Shown here: positions 1 to 8,505 of the stretch, piece after piece
Layout: each line of letters opens with the position of its first letter
Numbering within the stretch: position 1 is the stretch's first letter
NCBI GenBank assembly: GCA_022841545.1
Contig: JALHRF010000002.1
Location: 1-64,000, forward strand
From: Bauldia sp.
Lineage (GTDB): Bacteria > Pseudomonadota > Alphaproteobacteria > Rhizobiales > Kaistiaceae
DNA length: 64,000 nt
Reading direction: 5' to 3'
Program-made: the position numbers and the translations under genes
The notes under the pieces: generated by a model
Told to the model about the DNA's origin: nothing
What the model saw: only the letters and a program-made list of their open reading frames with translations
Databases searched by the model: none

Positions 1-778
1 CTGGGCGCTCGGCACCACCATACCGTTTGGGCTCAACGCCCGCCAGCAGAACGCCTGGCTCTACCGCGGCAACGGCAACAAGCTGCTCGGCGCCTTCTAC
101 GAGAAGCAGAACCTCCACGTCCTCCCCGCCGGCAATACCGGAGCGCAGATGGGCGGCTGGTTCCGGAACGAGATCAAGACCGTCGACGACCTCAAGGGCC
201 TCAAGATGCGGATCGGCGGCCTCGGCGGCCAGATCATGGCGAAGCTCGGCGTCGTGCCGCAGCAGGTCGCCCCGACCGACATCTACACCGCGCTCGAGAA
301 GGGGACGATCGACGCCACCGAATGGGTCGGTCCCCATGACGACCTCAAGCTCGGATTCTACAAGGTCGCGCAGTACTACTATTATCCCGGCTGGTGGGAC
401 GGCGGCCCGTCGCTCCACATGATGGTCAATCTCGGCAAGTGGAACGAGCTGCCGGAGTCGTACAAGGCGATCCTCGCCACGGCCTGCGAGGCGGCGAACA
501 CCGACCTCCTCGCCCGCTACGATTACGAGAATCCGTTCGCGCTCCGCGAACTGGTCAAGAACGGGGCGCAGCTCCGTCCGTTCAGCCAGGAGATTCTCGC
601 CGCCTGCTTCGACGCGGCGAATGCGACCTTCGCGGAGATCACCGCCGCCAACCCGACCTTCAAGGAAATCTACGACGACCAGATCGGCTTCCGGCGGGAG
701 GCGTATCTCTGGGCGCAGATCGCCGAATACAGCTTCGACACCTTCATGATGCTGCAGCAGCGCGCCGGCAAGCTCTGA
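1..778 (+). CDS. TRAP transporter substrate-binding protein (DctP/TakP family), 3' part
   Basis: This is the C-terminal ~258 residues of a periplasmic TRAP binding protein; the reading frame is open from base 2, so the start and signal peptide lie upstream of the window. The 149 start in the ORF track is internal. The segment 'KTVDDLKGLKMRIGG' is the typical DctP 'DLKGLKMR' element carrying the arginine that salt-bridges a carboxylate ligand. 'EWVGPHDD' and 'YYYYPGWWDGG' resemble the TakP/FcbT1 branch (2-oxoacids, mannitol/chloroaromatics); that assignment is from memory of the family. It is convergent with dctM, only 10 bases away. Its likely membrane partners dctQM are on the opposite strand rather than in the usual co-directional operon. 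The true ligand cannot be read from the sequence. Confidence 0.9.
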   Translation, partial: WALGTTIPFGLNARQQNAWLYRGNGNKLLGAFYEKQNLHVLPAGNTGAQMGGWFRNEIKTVDDLKGLKMRIGGLGGQIMAKLGVVPQQVAPTDIYTALEKGTIDATEWVGPHDDLKLGFYKVAQYYYYPGWWDGGPSLHMMVNLGKWNELPESYKAILATACEAANTDLLARYDYENPFALRELVKNGAQLRPFSQEILAACFDAANATFAEITAANPTFKEIYDDQIGFRREAYLWAQIAEYSFDTFMMLQQRAGKL

Positions 779-788
779 GCGGCGCGCT

Positions 789-2519
789 TCAGTCGAAGTT
801 CGGCGGCTGCGACAGGTCGGGCGGCGGCGGGCCGCCGCTGCTTGCGCCGGCCCCGCCCGGCCCGGCGCCGATTGGCGGCAGGGAGAGCCCGCCACCTTCA
901 CCGCCCATCGGCGGCAGCTCGATCCCCGTGCCGGGCGCCACGGCCGGCGGCTGGCGCTTGTAATGGGTCACCATCGCCGGCACGGCGATGATCAGCGCCA
1001 GCACCGCGAGCTGGATCAGGATGAAGGGGATGACGCCGCGGTAGATGTCGAGGGTGCGCACCGGCGGCATCGTGACGCCCGTCGCCCGGTCGAGCCATGA
1101 CGCGGAGGGTGCCACGGAGCGGAGGTAGAAGAGGGCGAAGCCGAAGGGCGGGGTGAGGAACGAGGTCTGGAGGTTGACGGCGAGGATCACACCGAACCAG
1201 ATCGGATCGATGCCGAGCCGGGCGGCGGCCGGGGCGAGCAGCGGCACCAGGATGAAGGCGATCTCGAAGAAATCGAGGAAACAGCCGAGGATGAAGACGA
1301 TCAGGCTGACCACGATCAGGAAACCGTATTCGCCGCCGGGGAGGGCGAGGAGCAGTTCCTCCATCCAGACATTGCCGTTGACGCCGTAGAAGGTCAGCGC
1401 AAAGACCCGGGCGCCGATGACGATGAACATGACGAAGGCCGAGAGCCGCGTTGTCGCATCGAGCGCCTGGAAGAGCTGGGCGAAGTCGAGCTTCCGCTTG
1501 GCGAAGGCGAGGAGCAGCGCGCCGACCGCGCCCATCGCGCCGCCCTCGGTCGGTGTGGCGACGCCGAGCATGATCGTGCCGAGCACGAGGAAGATCAGGG
1601 CGAGCGGCGGCATGAGCGCGAAGACAACCCGCTCCGTCAGCTCCGAGATAAAGCCTCCGCGCAGCCTGTGGTTCGCGTAGGTCAGGGCGAAGACGGCGCC
1701 GCCGGCGATCGTCGCCGACCAGACGATCGCGACCTCGGGGCGGAGCGCGGTGAAGACCACTGTGTTCAGCACGAGATACGCGCCGGTCCCGAGCGCGGCG
1801 AGGGCCAGGAGCGACAGGCCGCCGCCCTTGAATTTCCGCGCCTCGGGCGGCAGCGCCGGCGCCATGGCCGGGCGCAGCACCGTGACCACGAAGACATAAA
1901 GGCAGTAGACCGCGACCAGGACCAAGCCGGGGACGATCGCGCCGGCATACATGTCGCCGACCGGCTGGCCCAGCTGGTCGGCCATGACGATGAGCACCAG
2001 CGACGGCGGGATGATCTGGACCAGGGCGCCCGAGGCGGCGATCGTGCCCGTCGCGAGCCGCGCCGAGTAGCCGTAGCGGAGCATGATCGGCAGCGAGATC
2101 AGGCCCATGGCGATCACCGAGGCCGCGACGACGCCGGTGGTGGCGGCAAGGAGCGCGCCGACGACAATGACCGCGTAGGCAAGGCCGCCACGCACCGAGC
2201 CGAAGATCTGGCCGACCGTGTCGAGCAGGTCCTCCGCCATCCCGGAGCGCTCGAGGACGATGCCCATGAAGGTGAAGAAGGGCACCGCGAGCAGCGTCTC
2301 GTTGCTCATCACGCCGAGGACGCGGGCGGTGTTGGCCTGGAGCAGCGGCCAGTCGAGGGTGATCTGGTCGGGCGCGAGATGACCGAGTTCGATGCCGACG
2401 ACGAAGAAATAGAGGCCGCCGCCGGCCAGCGTGAAGGCGACCGGGTAGCCGACCAGAAGCAGCCCCATCACGACCACGAACATGATCGGCGCAATGTTGT
2501 GGGCGATGGCGTCGATCAC
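789..2519 (-). CDS. dctM: TRAP transporter large permease (DctM family)
   Basis: Twelve-helix large membrane subunit of a TRAP transporter, using an ion gradient to move the solute delivered by DctP. I place the start at the GTG of 2519 (V-IDAIAHNIAPIMFVVV): its GTGA overlaps the dctQ stop, a coupled start. The 810-aa frame in the ORF track extends upstream through the whole of dctQ in another frame and is not credible. The product is ~576 aa, longer than the ~430 aa of short DctM proteins and typical of the mannitol/chloroaromatic (FcbT3-like) branch. Motifs include 'FFTFMGIVLERSGMAEDL' and 'GGAMGAVGALLLAFAKRK'. The last ~50 residues are a Pro/Gly-rich low-complexity tail (PPMGGEGGGLSLPPIG), probably outside the membrane. 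Confidence 0.92.
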   Translation of the reverse strand: MIDAIAHNIAPIMFVVVMGLLLVGYPVAFTLAGGGLYFFVVGIELGHLAPDQITLDWPLLQANTARVLGVMSNETLLAVPFFTFMGIVLERSGMAEDLLDTVGQIFGSVRGGLAYAVIVVGALLAATTGVVAASVIAMGLISLPIMLRYGYSARLATGTIAASGALVQIIPPSLVLIVMADQLGQPVGDMYAGAIVPGLVLVAVYCLYVFVVTVLRPAMAPALPPEARKFKGGGLSLLALAALGTGAYLVLNTVVFTALRPEVAIVWSATIAGGAVFALTYANHRLRGGFISELTERVVFALMPPLALIFLVLGTIMLGVATPTEGGAMGAVGALLLAFAKRKLDFAQLFQALDATTRLSAFVMFIVIGARVFALTFYGVNGNVWMEELLLALPGGEYGFLIVVSLIVFILGCFLDFFEIAFILVPLLAPAAARLGIDPIWFGVILAVNLQTSFLTPPFGFALFYLRSVAPSASWLDRATGVTMPPVRTLDIYRGVIPFILIQLAVLALIIAVPAMVTHYKRQPPAVAPGTGIELPPMGGEGGGLSLPPIGAGPGGAGASSGGPPPPDLSQPPNFD

Positions 2520-3094
2520 GGACCTGGCTCGCGGTCCGGCATGATCGCGGCCGCGACGGTGGGCGCATCGGGGGAGGCCTCGCCCGCCCCCGGCACGCCG
2601 GCCAGCGCCAGCGCCTTCTTGATGATCTCCGACACCGCCTGCAGGCAGAGCAGGGCAAAGCCGAGGAAGACGAGCCCCTTGGCCGGCCAAAGCGGCAGGC
2701 CACCGGTCGCGCCCGAGATCTCGCCCGAACGATAGGACGACAGGAAGAACGGCCAGGACAGCCAGGCCATCAGCCCGACGAAGGGGGCGAGGAACAGGAT
2801 ATGGCCGGCGAGGTCGACGGCGTCGCGGGTGCGACGGCTCCAGCGCGAGGAGAGGACGTCGATGCGGACGTGCTCGTTCCGCGAGAGCGTGTAGGCGGCG
2901 GCGAGCATGAAGACCGCCCCGAACAGGTACCACTGCGCCTCGAGGAAGGCGTTCGAGGAGTAATCGAAGGCCTTGCGGACGATGGCGTTCGCGGCGCTGA
3001 GCACGACCGCCGCCAGCACCAGCCAGGCGGCCGCCTTGCCGATCCATGCCGTCAGCCGGTCGATCGCCCGGCTGAGCGACAAGAGCAACGCCAT
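2516..3094 (-). CDS. dctQ: TRAP transporter small permease (DctQ family)
   Basis: Four-helix small membrane subunit that pairs with DctM. The start at 3094 (MALLLSLSRAIDRL) is chosen because GGGGGAA lies just upstream; the ORF-track start at 3196 adds a non-homologous-looking leader. The protein is ~192 aa with hydrophobic segments near residues 20-40, 55-72, 100-120 and 140-165, and a conserved DctQ-type stretch 'RNEHVRIDVLSSRWS' after helix 2. The stop overlaps the dctM GTG start by 4 bases, so the two subunits are translated together. Upstream, 179 bases separate it from the divergent oxidoreductase gene; its promoter should be there. Confidence 0.9.
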   Translation of the reverse strand: MALLLSLSRAIDRLTAWIGKAAAWLVLAAVVLSAANAIVRKAFDYSSNAFLEAQWYLFGAVFMLAAAYTLSRNEHVRIDVLSSRWSRRTRDAVDLAGHILFLAPFVGLMAWLSWPFFLSSYRSGEISGATGGLPLWPAKGLVFLGFALLCLQAVSEIIKKALALAGVPGAGEASPDAPTVAAAIMPDREPGP

Positions 3095-3273
3095 GATTCC
3101 CCCGGGGACCCGTCTTTTTGCGGGCGGAGCCTGCGACGGATCGGTAAAGTTGGCAAGGCAGGAGCCGCGCTGGACCCAACCCGCCGCAGGCGACACTCCG
3201 AGTCGATCGGACGGCCAGCATTCGCTATAGAGGGGAGGTGGAACCGGCCCCTTGATGCCGGCGGAGTAGCGTC

Positions 3274-6200
3274 ATGCGTCACGAGGCCGTCACCCTCGGC
3301 GACAAGTACGATCTTTCCAAGAACCGCATTCTCCTTACGGGGACGCAGGCGGTGGTGCGGCTCGCACTGACGCAGCGCGCCCGCGACCGGCGGATGGGCA
3401 AGCGCACGGCGGGCTATGTCACCGGCTATCGCGGGTCGCCGCTCGGCGGCCTCGACCAGCAGTTCGAGCGGGCGGCGGACCTGCTCAAGCCGGCCGACAT
3501 CCTGTTCCAGCCGGCGGTCAACGAGGACCTCGCGGCGACCGCGCTGTGGGGCTCGCAGCAGGCGGAGATGCGCGGCGAGGGACGCACCGACGGCGTCTTC
3601 GGGATGTGGTACGGCAAGGGACCGGGCGCCGACCGGGCGGGCGATGCCCTGAAGCACGCCAACCTCGCCGGGACCGCGCCCTGGGGCGGCGTCGTGGCGT
3701 TGATGGGCGACGACCACACCTGCGAATCCTCCACCACGGCGCACCAGTCCGAGTATGCGTTCGTCGACGCGCAGATTCCGATCCTGTCCCCGGCCGGGGT
3801 CCAGGAGATCATCGATTACGGGCTGATGGGCTTCGCGCTGTCCCGCTTCGCGGGGCTCTGGGTCGGGCTCAAATGCGTCAAGGACACGGTCGAATCGACC
3901 GCCACCATCGACGGCTCGCTCGACCGCATGGCCAGCGTCATCCCCGGCGCGTTCCGCATGCCGCCCGGCGGCCTCAACATCCGTCCGGGCGACCACCCGA
4001 ATGCGCAGGAGGAACGGCTCCACGAATACAAAATCCCGGCCGCGCTCGCCTTCCTCCGCGTCAACGTTCCCGACCGGCTGGTGCTCGCCGGCGGCCGCAC
4101 GCCGCGCATCGGCATCATCACGGCGGGCAAGAGCTATCTCGACGTCCTCCAGGCTCTCGACGAACTGGGTATCGACGAGGGGATCGCCGCTGATTTCGGC
4201 ATCAAGCTCCTCAAGCTCGCCTGCACCTGGCCGATCGAGCCGGGAACCGTGCGCCACTTCGCCGAGCGGATCGAGAAGATCATCATCGTCGAGGAGAAGC
4301 GGGGGCTGATCGAGGGGCAGGTCAAGGAGATCCTCTACGGCACGCGGAACCAGCCGGCGATCGTTGGCAAGCGCGACGAGACCGGCAACTGGCTGCTCCC
4401 CTCCAAGGGCGCCCTCGACGCCAACCGCATCGCCATCGCCATCGGGGAGCGGGTGCTCGAGAAGACCTCGCATCGGGCGCTGGAGGCGCGGGTGACGGCG
4501 CTGAAGCAGGCCGAGGAAGTCCTCGCCGAGGGCACCGACATCGCCACCCGCGGCTACTATTTCTGCGCCGGCTGCCCCTATAACAGCGGTACCGTGGTGC
4601 CCGAAGGCTCCCGCGCCTATGCCGGCATCGGCTGCCACTACATGGTCCAGCGCATGGATCGGCAGACCGAGGGCTACACCCAGATGGGCGCCGAGGGCGC
4701 CAACTGGGTGGGGGAGGCGCCGTTCTCGACCCGCGGTCACGTCTTCCAGAACATCGGCGACGGCACCTACAACCATTCTGGCAGCCTCGCGATCCGGGCC
4801 GCGGCGATTTCCGGCGTCAACATCACCTACCGCATCTACTACAATGACGCGGTGGCGCTGACCGGCGGGCAGAAGGTCGACGGCGGCATGACCGTCGACC
4901 AGATCGCCCGCCAGGTGGCGGCCGAAGGGGCGAGCCGCGTGGTGGTCGTGGCCGAGGAGCCGGACCGCTATCCCAAGACCGCGATCTGGCCTCCGGGCAC
5001 CAAGATTCACTCGCGCGAAAAACTCGACGCGGTGCAGAAGGAACTGGCCGAGGTCGGCGGCCTGTCGGTGCTGATCTACGATCAGGTCTGTGCGGCGGAG
5101 AAGCGCCGGCGACGGAAGCGCGGCACCTTTCCGGACCCCGATGCGCGGATCGTGATCAACGAGCTGGTGTGCGAAGGCTGTGGCGATTGCGGCGTGCAGT
5201 CGAACTGCGTGGCGCTGGTGCCGGTCGAGACCGAGTTCGGACGGAAGCGCGCCGTCGACCAGTCTTCCTGCAACAAGGACACCTCCTGCATCAAGGGCTT
5301 CTGCCCGAGCTTCGTCACCGTGCATGGAGCGAAGCGCCACAAGCGCTCGTCCGAGACCGACTTCGTGCTGCCGGAGATCGCGCCGCCGGACCTGATGGAC
5401 GGCTTTGCGATGCTGATCACCGGGGTGGGCGGCACCGGCGTCGTGACCATCGGCGCGATCGTCGCCATGGCCGCGCATGTCGAGGGCAAGGGCGCCGGCG
5501 TGATCGACATGGCCGGGCTCGCCCAGAAGGGAGGCCCGGTAACGAGCCACGTTCGCATCGCGCCGACTCCGGGAAGCGTCAAGGCGATCCGGGTCGCAGC
5601 GGGCGGAGCCGATACCATCCTCGCCTGCGACATGGTGGTGGCGGGCACCGCGAAGTCGCTCGCCGCGATCCACCCCAACCGAACCCGCGTCTTCGTCAAT
5701 ACTCACGAGACCTATCCGGGCGAGTTCACCCGCGATCCTGACATGACGCTTCCCACCCGGCGTCTCCTCGCGGCCATCTCGGGACGGACGGGGGTTGAGG
5801 GGACGCGCGCCATCGAGGCGACCGAGATCGCAACGGCGCTCCTCGGCGACGCGATCGCCAGCAACATGTTCATGCTCGGCCTCGCCTGGCAGTCGGGGGC
5901 AATCCCACTCGCGTCGGCCTCGATCGAGCGGGCAATCGAGTTGAACGACGTGGATGTCGCGATGAACAAGGCGGCCTTCGCCTGGGGGCGCCGCGCCTCG
6001 ATCGAGCCGGACAGAGTCGCGCAGATCGCGGCCGGGCTTAGCGGAAGAACGCAGCCCGCCGTGCTGACTGTCGACGCGCTCGTCGAGCGGCGGGCCGGGT
6101 TCCTCGCCGCCTATCAGGACGAGGGTTATGCCCGGCGCTACAGCGCGGCGGTGCAGCGCATCCGGGAGGCGGAGTATCGCGCCGCCCAGGGGCGCGACAA

Positions 6201-6729
6201 CCTTTCCCAGGCGGTGGCTGTCAACCTGTTCAGGCTGATGGCGATCAAGGACGAGTACGAGGTGGCGCGGCTCTACACCGACGGCTCGTTCGAGAAGCAG
6301 CTCGGCCGCGAGTTCGCGTCCTGGGGCAAGATCGACTTCCACCTCGCGCCGCCGATCCTTGCCCGCGAGGACCGGGCGACGGGACGGCCGGCCAAGAAGA
6401 GATACGGGCCATGGATGATGCGCGGATTGCGTACGCTCGCGGCGATGCGACGGTTCCGCGGAACGGCGCTCGATCCGTTCCGCTACTCCGCCGACCGCAA
6501 GCTCGAGCGTCGGCTGCTCGCCGACTACGAGGAGACGCTGGCGCTGATCGGCGCCAGTCTCCGCCCCGACAACTACCTCGCCGCCGTGGCGCTCGCCGCC
6601 TATCCCGAGAAGATCCGCGGCTACGGGCCGCTCAAGGCGGAGAGTGCGGCGAAGGCCACGGCGCTCGCGACCGAGCGCGAGGGCGTTTTCCTTGCCGGGC
6701 CGCCGCGGCTGGCCCACGCGGCGGAGTAG
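3274..6729 (+). CDS. Indolepyruvate:ferredoxin oxidoreductase family protein, fused alpha-beta chain
   Basis: A 1151-aa single-chain TPP- and Fe-S-dependent 2-oxoacid oxidoreductase of the indolepyruvate/arylpyruvate class, in which the iorA and iorB parts are fused. It should decarboxylate an aryl- or branched 2-oxoacid to acyl-CoA with electrons passed to ferredoxin. Order: pyrimidine-binding N domain ('GYVTGYRGSPLGGLDQQ', ~45-60), TPP-binding region ('GDGTYNHSGSLAIRAA', ~500), a ferredoxin-like Cys cluster (CEGCGDC...C, then CNKDTSCIKGFC; ~633-682), the gamma domain ('GVGGTGVVTIGAIVAM', ~718), and a C-terminal helical region. All Cys ligands expected for the family appear present. The start ATG follows GGAG (GCGGAGTAGCGTC). 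Standalone; the substrate is not determined by context. Confidence 0.93.
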   Translation: MRHEAVTLGDKYDLSKNRILLTGTQAVVRLALTQRARDRRMGKRTAGYVTGYRGSPLGGLDQQFERAADLLKPADILFQPAVNEDLAATALWGSQQAEMRGEGRTDGVFGMWYGKGPGADRAGDALKHANLAGTAPWGGVVALMGDDHTCESSTTAHQSEYAFVDAQIPILSPAGVQEIIDYGLMGFALSRFAGLWVGLKCVKDTVESTATIDGSLDRMASVIPGAFRMPPGGLNIRPGDHPNAQEERLHEYKIPAALAFLRVNVPDRLVLAGGRTPRIGIITAGKSYLDVLQALDELGIDEGIAADFGIKLLKLACTWPIEPGTVRHFAERIEKIIIVEEKRGLIEGQVKEILYGTRNQPAIVGKRDETGNWLLPSKGALDANRIAIAIGERVLEKTSHRALEARVTALKQAEEVLAEGTDIATRGYYFCAGCPYNSGTVVPEGSRAYAGIGCHYMVQRMDRQTEGYTQMGAEGANWVGEAPFSTRGHVFQNIGDGTYNHSGSLAIRAAAISGVNITYRIYYNDAVALTGGQKVDGGMTVDQIARQVAAEGASRVVVVAEEPDRYPKTAIWPPGTKIHSREKLDAVQKELAEVGGLSVLIYDQVCAAEKRRRRKRGTFPDPDARIVINELVCEGCGDCGVQSNCVALVPVETEFGRKRAVDQSSCNKDTSCIKGFCPSFVTVHGAKRHKRSSETDFVLPEIAPPDLMDGFAMLITGVGGTGVVTIGAIVAMAAHVEGKGAGVIDMAGLAQKGGPVTSHVRIAPTPGSVKAIRVAAGGADTILACDMVVAGTAKSLAAIHPNRTRVFVNTHETYPGEFTRDPDMTLPTRRLLAAISGRTGVEGTRAIEATEIATALLGDAIASNMFMLGLAWQSGAIPLASASIERAIELNDVDVAMNKAAFAWGRRASIEPDRVAQIAAGLSGRTQPAVLTVDALVERRAGFLAAYQDEGYARRYSAAVQRIREAEYRAAQGRDNLSQAVAVNLFRLMAIKDEYEVARLYTDGSFEKQLGREFASWGKIDFHLAPPILAREDRATGRPAKKRYGPWMMRGLRTLAAMRRFRGTALDPFRYSADRKLERRLLADYEETLALIGASLRPDNYLAAVALAAYPEKIRGYGPLKAESAAKATALATEREGVFLAGPPRLAHAAE

Positions 6730-6764
6730 GGCATTGGCGCTGACTTTGCTTCCGACGCCGCTTG

Positions 6765-8357
6765 TCAGGTCCCGCCGAGCGAGAAGATCTCATCATAGGT
6801 GTCGCGGCGGTGGGTGTAGCTCCACGAGCCGTCGGCCTCGACGAGAATGCGGGCCGGCCGCGGGAACGAGTTGGCGTTTGCCGCGAAGAACGTCGGCGAA
6901 TAGGCCCCGGTCGCGGCGATCATCAGGATGTCGCCGCGCACCGGCTTCCGCTGCAGGCTGACCTTGAGCCGCGACAGCATGTCGGCGTTGAAGCAGAGAT
7001 TGCCGGCGACGAAGGTGTCGAACGGCTCCGGGTCGCGCCGGTTAGGCTCGGTGGCGACCGCCCATTTCATCGCCGGCAGGCCGACGATGGCTTCCGCGTA
7101 GAAGACGACGCCCATTTCCATGGCCAGCATCGGGTGAATGCCGGCGATCTGCTTGACGAAGGCCGTGCGGAGGAAGGTCATGCCGGCGTCGCCGACGATC
7201 GACCGGCCCGGCTCGACCACCAGAGTCGGCGTGCCGGCGCCAGCGAGCGCGTCGAGCGTCTTCATCGTCGCGCCGTTGACGGTGACTTCGCCGAGGAGGA
7301 TTGCCTCGAGCATCTTCTCCTTGGGGTACTTCGCCCAGAACAGCTCGCCCTGCCAGGTCTTGCCGGGCATGCCATCCGGCTCCATCCCCAAGGCGCCGAC
7401 GGCGTTGTCCCACAGCCAGATCTTGCTCGGGTCGCCGTTCTTTGCCGCGATGAAGCCGTCGCGGATACGGGTGACGAGCGTGTCCCATTCCGCCTCGGTG
7501 AGATAGGAGACCGGATAGCCGCCGCCGATATTGACGATCTCGAAGGCGTGGCCCTCCTCTTTGAGGAGCGCGCCGAGTTCCAGCATCTTGCCGAGCACGG
7601 CGAGATAGGCGTTGAGGTCGGTGATCTGGCTGCCGATATGGGTGTGGAAGCCGAGCACCCTGACCGGCATGTCCTTGAGCCGCGGCAGCAGCGCCGGGAT
7701 CTCGTCGATGTTGATGCCGAACTTGGTCCAGAGGCCGGCGGTGAAGATGGCGCTCGCGGTCACTGCGCCGAGGTCGTAGCCGGAGAGCCGGAGCAGAGCG
7801 CGCGGCGTTTTCTGCGCGGCGGCGGCGAGCGTCGCCACGCGTTCGAGTTCGGGGATGCTGTCGATCACGATCAGCATGTCATGCGCGATCGCGGCCTCGA
7901 TGACGCCGTCGTCCTTGGCATTGCCGTTGAGGTCGAGGAGGTGGCCGGGAATGCCCGCCTCGAGCGCCGCCTTCATTTCGTAGGGCGATGCGACGTCGAT
8001 CCCGGCGCCCTCCTCGCCGATCAGCTTGAAGATGGTGGGATGGGTGTCGGCTTTGCCGGCGAAGCGGACTTCGCCCTTGGGGTAGTGCGCCTTGAAGACG
8101 TCGAGGAAGCCGCGGAGGTTGGCGCGGAGTTGTTTGCCGGAGGAAACCTGGAGCGGCAGGTCGAAGGTGTCCGTCCACCACGAGAGCGGCCGGCCGGCGA
8201 GGACCAGTTCGTCGCCGGTGCCGTCGAGAAAGTCAGTGAAGTCGGCGGCGCCGCCGCCGGCCTCCTGGGCCATGGCGAGAACCGAAGGGTCGGCCACGGC
8301 GGCGACCGCCATGGTTACTGCTGAGGTCTTCAGAAAATCGCGTCGCGAAACAGACAT
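6765..8357 (-). CDS. Tat-exported fold-III PLP decarboxylase (diaminopimelate decarboxylase-like)
   Basis: A 530-aa protein with a clean Tat signal: 'SRRDFLK' at residues 4-10, a short hydrophobic stretch and a likely cut after 'LAMA' (~30). The rest is a full-length alanine racemase-barrel PLP decarboxylase of the DapDC/ODC type. Lys102 in 'FAGKADTHP' matches the PLP lysine of YAxKAN; 'HIGSQ', 'NIGGGYP' (phosphate loop), 'VEPGRSIVGDAG' and 'GAYSPTFFAANANSFPRP' follow in family order. The substrate motif of true LysA (CESGD) reads 'CFNAD' here: Cys and Asp stay, Glu becomes Phe. The fold and cofactor site look intact, but the substrate is probably not meso-diaminopimelate, and the enzyme should work in the periplasm. 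It lies downstream of a 5'-nucleotidase-type gene on the same strand, 148 bases apart. Confidence 0.85.
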   Translation of the reverse strand: MSVSRRDFLKTSAVTMAVAAVADPSVLAMAQEAGGGAADFTDFLDGTGDELVLAGRPLSWWTDTFDLPLQVSSGKQLRANLRGFLDVFKAHYPKGEVRFAGKADTHPTIFKLIGEEGAGIDVASPYEMKAALEAGIPGHLLDLNGNAKDDGVIEAAIAHDMLIVIDSIPELERVATLAAAAQKTPRALLRLSGYDLGAVTASAIFTAGLWTKFGINIDEIPALLPRLKDMPVRVLGFHTHIGSQITDLNAYLAVLGKMLELGALLKEEGHAFEIVNIGGGYPVSYLTEAEWDTLVTRIRDGFIAAKNGDPSKIWLWDNAVGALGMEPDGMPGKTWQGELFWAKYPKEKMLEAILLGEVTVNGATMKTLDALAGAGTPTLVVEPGRSIVGDAGMTFLRTAFVKQIAGIHPMLAMEMGVVFYAEAIVGLPAMKWAVATEPNRRDPEPFDTFVAGNLCFNADMLSRLKVSLQRKPVRGDILMIAATGAYSPTFFAANANSFPRPARILVEADGSWSYTHRRDTYDEIFSLGGT

Positions 8358-8430
8358 GGCGCACCCATCCCGAGGTTGAACGTCGCGGACTTTAGCGGAA
8401 GCCGGGTCCGCGCGGCGTGATCTCCATCAT

Positions 8431-8467
8431 ACCTCCCGGCTCCCGGCCCGCGCTCAGAGCGGGAGGT
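8431..8467. repeat. Inverted repeat between the 5'-nucleotidase-like and decarboxylase-like genes
   Basis: ACCTCCCG at 8431-8438 pairs with CGGGAGGT at 8460-8467, with a GC-rich interior that can form a second short stem. There is no T-run on the minus strand, so it may be a processing or stabilising hairpin rather than a strong terminator. It lies in the 148-base spacer between two co-directional genes. Confidence 0.4.
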
Positions 8468-8505
8468 GTCCCCGATCCGGCGTTGCAGCCCGCGACGGCC
8501 AGCTC

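Noticed and set aside
789-3221. 810-aa continuous dctM frame reaching through dctQ
   Set aside because: The upstream ~230 codons are dctQ read out of frame. The GTG at 2519 overlapping the dctQ stop is the sensible start, so this is not a DctQM fusion.
3052-6717. 1221-aa minus-strand ORF opposite the 2-oxoacid oxidoreductase
   Set aside because: His/Asp/Arg-rich shadow of a high-GC gene. The + strand product has complete family motifs; the antisense frame has none.
6765-8357. Ordinary biosynthetic LysA
   Set aside because: The Tat signal, the extra N-terminal length and the CFNAD in place of CESGD argue against the housekeeping enzyme.
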